From: Flavobacteriales bacterium
GTDB taxonomy: Bacteria; Bacteroidota; Bacteroidia; Flavobacteriales; Weeksellaceae
Length of the DNA stretch: 13,301 nucleotides
Assembly (NCBI GenBank): GCA_900770875.1
Contig: CAAGLV010000159.1
Coordinates: 1-13,301 of the forward strand
Direction of reading: 5' to 3'
This document shows, one piece after another, positions 7,957-13,301 of this stretch. The translations under genes and the position numbers were made by a program. The notes below the pieces were generated by a model, which made no database searches, was not told the DNA's origin, and saw only the letters and a list, made by a program, of their open reading frames with translations. The number at the start of each line of letters is the position of its first letter. Within the stretch, counting starts at the first letter, position 1.

Positions 7957-7985
7957 AAAACCTCCTTATTTAGGGAGGTTTTTTT
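7957..7985 (+). terminator. Rho-independent terminator after the cysteine desulfurase gene
   Basis: AAAACCTCC (7957-7965) pairs with GGAGGTTTT (7974-7982) around an 8-nt loop, with a run of seven T reaching 7985. It starts 10 nt after the stop codon and separates this gene from the next. Confidence 0.92.
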
Positions 7986-8032
7986 ATGACTAAATCCTAT
8001 AAATAGACTATTTTTATAGAAATTTAATAGGT

Positions 8033-8500
8033 ATGAAAGTTTTTACAGAAAATCAACGAATGATAGATTCGTTATTTAATAAAATAATTTTAGCATTAGT
8101 AACAATTTTATTATGCAAAACTATTTACGAATCTTTTGTATCAGGAATTAGTGGAACAAGTATATTTTCTATCATCGTGTTATCGCTTGTGCTTATTTTG
8201 TTTATAGTTTTTCAGTTAAAAACCACAATTACACCAGAAGGTTTAATCGTAAAAATAACACCGTTTAATATTTATAATCAAATCATTAATTGGTCCGAAG
8301 TTAAAAAATGTGAAGTTGTAGAATATTCGGCTTTAAAAGAATATGGAGGATGGGGATACCGCCGCAATAAAAATGGAGTTGCCTTAAATCCGTCTGGTAA
8401 TAAAGGTTTGCGAATTTATTTTAAAAACGGAAAACAATTATTAATCGGAACTAAAAAAAGCGAAGAATTAAACGCATTTTTAAAATCAATTAAGCGATAA
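8033..8500 (+). CDS. Small two-helix membrane protein with probable PH-like cytoplasmic domain
   Basis: A 155-residue protein of unknown role. After a short polar N-terminus it has two hydrophobic segments (about residues 14-34 and 42-62). A soluble domain of about 90 residues follows, with the pattern TITPEGLIVKITPF, INWSEVKKCEV, EYGGWGYR, NPSGNKGLRIYF and GKQLLIGTKKSEELNAFL. An alternation of short strands, a W-x-E/D-V-x-x-C/I turn and a final helix is what bacterial PH-like domains show after a membrane anchor. The GGWGYR and SGNKGL(R/Q) blocks resemble those I recall in uncharacterised Bacteroidota proteins. No enzyme motif is visible. It stands alone after a terminator, with only a weak -7 match (TATTTTTA, 8009-8016). 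An imperfect inverted repeat (CTATAAA 7997-8003 with TTTATAG 8013-8019) covers that box. Confidence 0.85.
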   Translation: MKVFTENQRMIDSLFNKIILALVTILLCKTIYESFVSGISGTSIFSIIVLSLVLILFIVFQLKTTITPEGLIVKITPFNIYNQIINWSEVKKCEVVEYSALKEYGGWGYRRNKNGVALNPSGNKGLRIYFKNGKQLLIGTKKSEELNAFLKSIKR

Positions 8501-8516
8501 TTTTATTATTTTAAAA

Positions 8517-8531
8517 CGACATGTTATGTCG
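8517..8531. promoter_or_regulatory. 15-bp interrupted palindrome upstream of rmuC
   Basis: CGACAT (8517-8522) and ATGTCG (8526-8531) are perfect 6-bp arms around GTT, 38 bp before the rmuC ATG. Just downstream, TTTCTTTG (8542-8549) matches the TAnnTTTG box in seven of eight positions. If that is the -7 box, the palindrome covers the -33 position. It is relatively GC-rich for its surroundings. No T tract follows, so a terminator is unlikely. Confidence 0.4.
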
Positions 8532-8569
8532 ATAAAATTTATTTCTTTGCATTAAAATTTATCATCTCG

Positions 8570-9943
8570 ATGAGTGGAACGATTATCTTAATAGCCATTG
8601 TTTTTTTTGCTTTAGGAGCTGTAATAGCTTTTTTATTTGCTAAAAGTAAATTATCAAACGAGCAAATTTCAAATCAAATTAAATACCAAGAATTAGAAAA
8701 ACAAAATCTACAGTTAAAGCAAGATTGTTTTGAAGCGCGAGACAATGCAAACGAATTACAGCGCGAGTGGTTTAAAGAAAAGGAAAAAAATACCGAATTA
8801 GCAACCAAATATCAAGAATCGTTAAAAGCAATAGAAGAGCAAAAAGCTTTTTTAAGCGAAACAAACGAGCGCTTAAAAGAACAGTTTGAATCTTTATCGT
8901 CGAAAGTATTACAAAATAACAATCAACAATTTTTAGATTTAGCAAAAACAACATTAGAAAAACATTTAGCCGAATCTAAAAACGATTTAGATAAACGTCA
9001 ACAAGCAATAGATTCTATTGTCAAGCCATTAAGCGATAGTTTATCTAAATTCGACGGGAAAATACAAGAAATAGAAAAGGTTAGAGAAGGGGCTTATTCC
9101 GAAATAAAAGTTTTTCTAGATGCTATGAAAGGCACAACCGAAAAATTGCAAAAAGAAACAAATACATTAGTTTCGGCTTTAAAAACATCGCATACACGTG
9201 GTAAATACGGAGAAATAGGATTAAAACGTGTCGTAGAATTTGCCGGAATGTCGCCTTTTTGCGATTTCGAAGAACAAACATCAGTACAAGGAGAAAACGG
9301 ATTATTGCGTCCTGATTTAATTGTTAATCTACCAGGTAAACGTAAAGTGATTATCGATTCGAAGGTGCCATTAAATCAATACATGTTAGCCTTCGAAACC
9401 GAAGACGAAGAGGTTCGAAAATATCATTTATTACAACATACAAAAGCAGTAAGAGAACATTTAAAAAATTTAAGCTCAAAAGCGTATTGGAATCAGTACC
9501 AAGATGCACCAGATTATGTGGTAATGTACTTACAAATAGAAAGTTCTTTTGGATCGGCGTTAGAATTGGACCGAACTTTGATAGAAGATGCATTAAATAA
9601 CCGTATCATTATTGCAACTCCAACCACCTTAATTACAATGTTACGTACAATTGCGTTTAGTTGGCAACAATTAAATGTAGCAGAAAACATTTATCAAATG
9701 CGCGATGCAGGGATAGAATTGTATAATCGTGTAAATGTCTTAATACAACATTTTTCATCGGTTGGGCACAATTTAAATCAAGCTTCGCAAAGTTATAATA
9801 AAGCAATTGCCTCTTTAGAAAGCCGTTTTATTCCACAAGTAAAAAAATTAAAAGACATTGGGGGAACGCTGATGGAGAAAGAAATTAACGAAACAAAACC
9901 GATAGAAACAATGATTCGTGTAATAAATCAAAAAGATATTTAA
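8570..9943 (+). CDS. rmuC: DNA recombination protein RmuC homolog
   Basis: RmuC limits inversions between short inverted repeats in E. coli and is predicted to be a nuclease; its exact biochemistry is unsettled. The 457-residue protein starts with one transmembrane segment (about residues 4-24) that would anchor it in the inner membrane. A long charged, Lys/Glu/Gln-rich coiled coil follows (about 30-200). The RmuC core then begins at RGKYGEIGLKRVVEFAGM (Glu215). Next come RPDLIVNLPG with Asp249 and VIIDSKVPL with Asp263 and Lys265, an arrangement compatible with a PD-(D/E)xK-like active site. The typical APDYVVMYLQIE and IATPTTLITMLRTIAFSWQQ blocks follow, so the catalytic region is intact. 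It starts at ATG 8570; the next gene begins 33 nt after its stop. No other recombination gene is adjacent. Confidence 0.93.
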   Translation: MSGTIILIAIVFFALGAVIAFLFAKSKLSNEQISNQIKYQELEKQNLQLKQDCFEARDNANELQREWFKEKEKNTELATKYQESLKAIEEQKAFLSETNERLKEQFESLSSKVLQNNNQQFLDLAKTTLEKHLAESKNDLDKRQQAIDSIVKPLSDSLSKFDGKIQEIEKVREGAYSEIKVFLDAMKGTTEKLQKETNTLVSALKTSHTRGKYGEIGLKRVVEFAGMSPFCDFEEQTSVQGENGLLRPDLIVNLPGKRKVIIDSKVPLNQYMLAFETEDEEVRKYHLLQHTKAVREHLKNLSSKAYWNQYQDAPDYVVMYLQIESSFGSALELDRTLIEDALNNRIIIATPTTLITMLRTIAFSWQQLNVAENIYQMRDAGIELYNRVNVLIQHFSSVGHNLNQASQSYNKAIASLESRFIPQVKKLKDIGGTLMEKEINETKPIETMIRVINQKDI

Positions 9944-9951
9944 TAAACTAT

Positions 9952-9959
9952 TATATTTG
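9952..9959 (+). promoter_or_regulatory. -7 promoter box upstream of the first secreted paralog
   Basis: TATATTTG is a perfect TAnnTTTG match, 17 bp before the ATG at 9977, giving a leader of perhaps a dozen bases. No TTTG is seen at the proper distance upstream, which falls in the end of rmuC. Read-through from rmuC is possible, as there is no terminator between them. Confidence 0.5.
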
Positions 9960-9976
9960 CGCAACTTTTTAAAATA

Positions 9977-10912
9977 ATGAAAAAATTTATACCAGTCTTA
10001 ATTGTTTTATTTTGTACAAAATCTTTCGGACAGATTGATTTTGCAACGAATAGTGTGCAAGTAAAACCAAATTGGGAATTAAATAAAGCTTATACATATG
10101 ATTTTAATGATCAAAACATTTCGATATCAGTAAATGATACGATACTTGATATTAAAAATTATTCGCAAAAAACATTATCGGTGTTAGATAAAAATAATTA
10201 TGCGTATAAATTAGAGCTTTTAAATGGTAAAAATATTTCTGCTGATCCCGACGAATTTTACCGCGATTTTATTAATCAATCGGACGGTATTAGATACGAA
10301 TTTACAACCAATTTATCGGGAGAATTTTTAGAGTTATTAAACATTAATAATATCCAAAAAAGTTTTTTAAACGTAACCGAAAAGTTAGCCAAACAAAAAC
10401 GTAAATCCGAAGATTATAAACACAATATTTCTGAGTTAGACAATATGATTAAATCAGAAAGTTATATTCCTTATGTTTTTGAACAAGAGATACATGTTTT
10501 AAACTATTTTAACGGTTATTATTTAAAATTAGGAGAAGAATATGTAGGTAAATCGGTACAAAATAATATCTTCGGATTTCCAATTTCTTCAACAACGGTT
10601 ACTTATCTAAAAGACATCGATAAAACGAATGATACATTTACGGTAGTTTCTAAACAAAATTTAAGTAAAGACGATTTCGAAAAACTTTGGGAAGAAATGG
10701 CATATTACATGCTAAATGATAAAAATTTAGAGTTAACACAAGATCAGATTAAAAAAGAAATTAAAAAATATTCAGAAACAGTCGAATTATTAGTTGATTA
10801 CGAATCTACTTACGATAAAAATGCCATATTGATTAAAGCAGATTATCGTTTTGTGTTAAATATTGGTTCTAAAAAAACAATAAATCATCTAAATATTAAG
10901 CTTGCAAGCTAA
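9977..10912 (+). CDS. Secreted protein of unknown function, paralog A
   Basis: A 311-residue protein I cannot assign to a named family. A Sec signal peptide is clear: MKK, a hydrophobic core, then SFGQ with likely cleavage after Gly18. Cys13 is not in a lipobox (VLFC), so it is probably periplasmic and soluble, not a lipoprotein. The mature part looks mostly beta-stranded with a few charged helices and no catalytic motif. It shares two blocks with the next gene at nearly the same positions: I-(R/K)-Y followed by G-x-F-L-x-x-L-(N/D)-(I/V) (105-123 here), and F-E-(Q/K)-(E/D)-I followed by F-x-G-Y (168-181 here). Size and layout also match, so the two arose by an old duplication. The start follows a TATATTTG box by 17 bp. 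Confidence 0.85.
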   Translation: MKKFIPVLIVLFCTKSFGQIDFATNSVQVKPNWELNKAYTYDFNDQNISISVNDTILDIKNYSQKTLSVLDKNNYAYKLELLNGKNISADPDEFYRDFINQSDGIRYEFTTNLSGEFLELLNINNIQKSFLNVTEKLAKQKRKSEDYKHNISELDNMIKSESYIPYVFEQEIHVLNYFNGYYLKLGEEYVGKSVQNNIFGFPISSTTVTYLKDIDKTNDTFTVVSKQNLSKDDFEKLWEEMAYYMLNDKNLELTQDQIKKEIKKYSETVELLVDYESTYDKNAILIKADYRFVLNIGSKKTINHLNIKLAS

Positions 10913-10928
10913 TATTGTTATCACAATA
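10892..10928. repeat. Quasi-palindromes across the stop codon of paralog A
   Basis: A perfect 12-bp palindrome AGCTTGCAAGCT (10899-10910) extends, with one bulged A, to AATATT arms on both sides (10892-10916). It overlaps the TAA stop (10910-10912). A second small hairpin, TATTGT-TATC-ACAATA (10913-10928), shares its last bases. Without a T tract these are poor terminators, but they could form an mRNA end structure. Confidence 0.35.
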
Positions 10929-10953
10929 ATAGTTTAGAATTAGATATTTTATT

Positions 10954-10961
10954 TATTTTTG
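10954..10961 (+). promoter_or_regulatory. -7 promoter box upstream of the second secreted paralog
   Basis: TATTTTTG is a perfect TAnnTTTG match, 26 bp before the ATG at 10988. A weak TTTA (10933-10936) lies 17 bp upstream in place of TTTG. ATTAGAT (10939-10945) and ATCTAAT (10963-10969) form inverted 7-bp arms on either side of the box. The second paralog may thus be transcribed separately from the first. Confidence 0.5.
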
Positions 10962-10987
10962 AATCTAATACTAATAGCATTACATTA

Positions 10988-11905
10988 ATGAAATACATCT
11001 TTTCGTACCTATTTTTACTGCTTTCTACGCTAAATTTTGCTCAGATTAATGAACAGGATTCTATCGTTAATGTAAAAATATTTTGGAATAAAGATGATGT
11101 AAAAGAATATACTTTTACAACTAAAGAAATAAAGAAAATTCAAGACGATTTAAATCAAGAAGAAATTTCGTACAAAGTTGCTGTTAAAGTAGAAGAAATT
11201 TTTGGAGACGAAAAAACAATTTCGTGGACTTATAATCAAATAAAATTTAATTCGGATAAATTTGTAAATAATCCATTATCATTAATAGATCAAATCACAA
11301 TTAAATATATTGTTGATGGTGATGGTCGTTTTTTACGTTATCTAGATGTAGACCAAACGATAGCATCGTTTATAGAATCTTCAGAGAAATTTCAGAACGA
11401 TTATTTAGATCAATCCGAAATTCTAAAACAAGTAAGCGAATTGGTTAAGCAATATGCCACAGAAGAAAATATAGTAAAATTATTTGAAAAAGATATTAAA
11501 CAATTTCATTTGTTTTACGGTTATGGCGAATTTAAACCAGAAGCAACAAAAATAGAATTTACATCGTATATGGATAATCTATTTTCTGCTTCGCCAACTC
11601 CAGCCAAAACAACATTTAAACTAAACGAAATTGGCATTTCGGGAACAAACTACATTATGTACAGTTTTCAGGAAGCTGATAAAGAATGGTTAGCTAATTC
11701 TTGGTTTAATTATCTAAAAATGTTAGCCGAAAAGTTAGAAACCGAGCAACCTGATGCTTCTCGTTTACAAGATGAAATAACGTATAACGTTAAAACAAGT
11801 TCGCGTATTAGCGATAACGGTTGGTTAGCATTTAGTAAAGAAACAAAAAAGGTGCAATTTCAGGATACAGATTATACTTTAGAACGTCGTATCGAATTAG
11901 AATAA
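10988..11905 (+). CDS. Secreted protein of unknown function, paralog B
   Basis: A 305-residue protein not assignable to a family by eye. The signal peptide is short and typical for this phylum, with likely cleavage after Ala18 in NFAQ. The mature part is rich in strands and in Lys/Glu-rich helices, with no catalytic motif, no C-terminal sorting domain and no transmembrane helix. The paralogy with the preceding gene rests on I-K-Y followed by G-R-F-L-x-x-L-D-V (105-121; the same Ile is residue 105 in paralog A) and FEKDI followed by F-Y-G-Y (166-179; 168-181 in A), with few indels between. Overall identity is low, so the copies have had time to take separate jobs. It is separated from paralog A by 75 bp holding a promoter box, and from lysS by 113 bp. 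Confidence 0.85.
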   Translation: MKYIFSYLFLLLSTLNFAQINEQDSIVNVKIFWNKDDVKEYTFTTKEIKKIQDDLNQEEISYKVAVKVEEIFGDEKTISWTYNQIKFNSDKFVNNPLSLIDQITIKYIVDGDGRFLRYLDVDQTIASFIESSEKFQNDYLDQSEILKQVSELVKQYATEENIVKLFEKDIKQFHLFYGYGEFKPEATKIEFTSYMDNLFSASPTPAKTTFKLNEIGISGTNYIMYSFQEADKEWLANSWFNYLKMLAEKLETEQPDASRLQDEITYNVKTSSRISDNGWLAFSKETKKVQFQDTDYTLERRIELE

Positions 11906-11958
11906 CTTTAAATTCTTAAAAAAGCCTTATTTAATCATATATATAAAAGAATATTTAA

Positions 11959-11972
11959 TTCGGATATCCGAA
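11959..11972. promoter_or_regulatory. 14-bp perfect palindrome at the lysS promoter
   Basis: TTCGGATATCCGAA is a perfect palindrome with no spacer. It covers the place where the -33 element should lie relative to the -7 box at 11983-11990, and its TTCG half may itself serve as a degenerate TTTG. The position is right for an operator. A palindrome this long is expected by chance roughly once in a window this size, so position is the main support. Confidence 0.4.
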
Positions 11973-11982
11973 CTAAATTTCA

Positions 11983-11990
11983 TAATTTTG
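11983..11990 (+). promoter_or_regulatory. -7 promoter box of lysS
   Basis: TAATTTTG is a perfect TAnnTTTG match, 28 bp before the ATG at 12019. TTCG at 11959-11962, 20 bp upstream, is a three-of-four match to the -33 TTTG. The predicted leader is about 20 nt, A-rich and without Shine-Dalgarno, as is common in this phylum. Confidence 0.65.
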
Positions 11991-12018
11991 CAATCTATTT
12001 TAAAAAATCATAACAATC

Positions 12019-13301
12019 ATGCAATTGTCTGAGCAAGAAATTATTCGTAGAGAAAAATTACAGCAATTAAGAGATTTAGGTATAGAGCCTTATCCAGCTG
12101 AAGAGTTCGTAATTACTTCAAATTCAAAAGAAATAAAGGAAAATTACGAAGAAGGTAAGGTTGTTAAGCTTGCAGGACGTATGATGAGCGTTCGTGTAAT
12201 GGGTAAAGCATCTTTTGCCGAATTACAAGATACTGAAGGTAGAATTCAGATTTACGTTGCTCGCGAAGATATTTCTTCTACAGAAGAAGCAGTAGAATAC
12301 AACACAGTTTTCAAAAAATTATTAGATATTGGAGATTTCATTGGTATTGAAGGTTATTTATTCAAAACTAAAGTGGGTGAAATTTCTGTACACGTAACTA
12401 AATTAACAGTTTTAGCAAAAACATTACGTCCTTTGCCAATCGTTAAAACAGATGACGAAGGTAAAGTTTATGATGCTTTTGTTGATCCTGAATTACGTTA
12501 CCGTCAGCGTTATGTAGACTTAGTAGTAAATCCTCAAGTGAAAGAAATTTTCATTAAGAGAACGAAATTATTCAACGCAATGCGTAATTTCTTCAACGAC
12601 CGTGGATACATGGAAGTTGAAACGCCAGTTTTACAGTCTATTCCTGGTGGAGCATCTGCTCGTCCGTTTATTACGCACCACAATGCATTAGATATTCCAT
12701 TATACTTACGTATCGCAAACGAATTATACTTAAAAAGATTAATCGTTGGTGGTTTCGAAGGGGTTTACGAATTTTCTAAAAACTTCCGTAACGAAGGAAT
12801 GGACCGTACTCACAATCCAGAATTTACAGCAATGGAAATTTATGTAGCTTATAAAGACTACAACTGGATGATGGATTTTACAGAGCGCTTATTAGAGCAC
12901 TGTGCAATCGCTGTAAATGGTACTGCTGAAGCAACTTTTGGTGAACACAAAATTAGTTTTAAAGCACCTTACAAACGTGTAACAATGCGTCAAGCAATTA
13001 TTGATTTCACAGGATTTGATATCGAAGGGAAATCTGAAGCAGAATTATTTGAAGCTGCTAAAGGTATGGGTATCGAAGTGAATGAGACGATGGGTAAAGG
13101 AAAATTAATCGATGAAATCTTCGGTGAAAAGTGTGAAGGAAACTACATCCAACCTACTTTCATTACAGATTATCCAAAAGAGATGTCTCCTTTAACAAAA
13201 CAACACCGTGATAATCCAAACTTAACAGAGCGTTTCGAATTAATGGTTTGTGGAAAAGAAATTGCGAATTCATACTCTGAGTTAAATGATCCAATTGATC
13301 A
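12019..13301 (+). CDS. lysS: Lysyl-tRNA synthetase, class II, 3'-truncated by window edge
   Basis: It charges tRNA-Lys with lysine in the cytoplasm. The frame opens at ATG 12019 (MQLSEQEIIRREKLQQLR) and runs off the window after 427 complete codons; family members have about 500 or more residues, so the end is missing. The N-terminal OB-fold that binds the anticodon is recognisable (about residues 50-140, KLAGRMMSVRVMGKASFAEL). Then come the conserved RYRQRYVDL, class II motif 1 around GYMEVETPVLQ with GGASARPF, and motif 2 FRNEGMDRTHNPEFTAMEIY, whose Arg residues bind ATP. SELNDPIDQ, conserved in LysRS, is the last visible block; motif 3 lies beyond the edge. More C-ending codons (AAC, TTC, TAC) than its neighbours fit high expression. 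It has its own promoter. Confidence 0.97.
   Translation, partial: MQLSEQEIIRREKLQQLRDLGIEPYPAEEFVITSNSKEIKENYEEGKVVKLAGRMMSVRVMGKASFAELQDTEGRIQIYVAREDISSTEEAVEYNTVFKKLLDIGDFIGIEGYLFKTKVGEISVHVTKLTVLAKTLRPLPIVKTDDEGKVYDAFVDPELRYRQRYVDLVVNPQVKEIFIKRTKLFNAMRNFFNDRGYMEVETPVLQSIPGGASARPFITHHNALDIPLYLRIANELYLKRLIVGGFEGVYEFSKNFRNEGMDRTHNPEFTAMEIYVAYKDYNWMMDFTERLLEHCAIAVNGTAEATFGEHKISFKAPYKRVTMRQAIIDFTGFDIEGKSEAELFEAAKGMGIEVNETMGKGKLIDEIFGEKCEGNYIQPTFITDYPKEMSPLTKQHRDNPNLTERFELMVCGKEIANSYSELNDPID

Noticed and set aside
9977..10030. Paralog A as a lipoprotein through Cys13
   Set aside because: The residues before the cysteine (V-L-F) do not fit a lipobox, and a normal signal-peptidase site follows at Gly18-Gln19.
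1..13301. tRNA, rRNA, CRISPR array, insertion sequence or prophage genes
   Set aside because: No cloverleaf sequence, regularly spaced repeats, transposase or integrase motifs, or terminal inverted repeats were seen; gaps between genes are all under 200 bp.
12019..13301. Different codon use in lysS as a sign of horizontal transfer
   Set aside because: More C-ending codons for Asn, Phe and Tyr are the usual mark of strongly expressed genes in AT-rich bacteria, and the protein looks typical for the family.

Overview
The DNA is AT-rich chromosomal sequence from a member of the Bacteroidota, most likely order Flavobacteriales (Weeksellaceae-like, for example the Empedobacter/Chishuiella area). 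This rests on AT-ending codon use, on several TAnnTTTG promoter boxes (the -7 element of the Bacteroidota primary sigma factor), on start sites that mostly lack a Shine-Dalgarno sequence and follow A-rich leaders, and on signal peptides ending in F-(G/A)-Q. The genus is a guess from overall look, not a measured identity. The window holds ten protein genes, two of them cut by its edges. I saw no RNA genes, insertion sequences, CRISPR or prophage genes.

Left part (2-2578): the window opens inside uvrB (nucleotide excision repair helicase), which lacks its first ~98 residues including the Walker A motif. It converges on a DeoR/GlpR-type repressor gene, and the two share one bidirectional hairpin terminator.

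Glycerol block (1790-6653): the repressor gene is divergent from glpD-glpK-glpF, which run as one operon closed by a strong terminator. GlpF admits glycerol, GlpK phosphorylates it, and GlpD oxidises glycerol-3-phosphate to dihydroxyacetone phosphate, passing electrons to quinone. The gap between repressor and glpD carries three copies of a TTTCGTT-type repeat, the best operator candidate in the window.

Right part (6784-13301): a stand-alone NifS/IscS-type cysteine desulfurase with its own promoter and terminator; a small two-helix membrane protein with a probable PH-like domain; rmuC; two tandem, diverged, secreted proteins of unknown function that are clearly paralogous; and the first 427 codons of lysS (class II lysyl-tRNA synthetase) behind a good promoter with a 14-bp palindrome. 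Apart from the glp operon, these look like separately transcribed housekeeping and lineage-specific genes.

I found no convincing new multi-gene system. The least explained items are the secreted paralog pair and several inverted repeats sitting on promoters or leaders.
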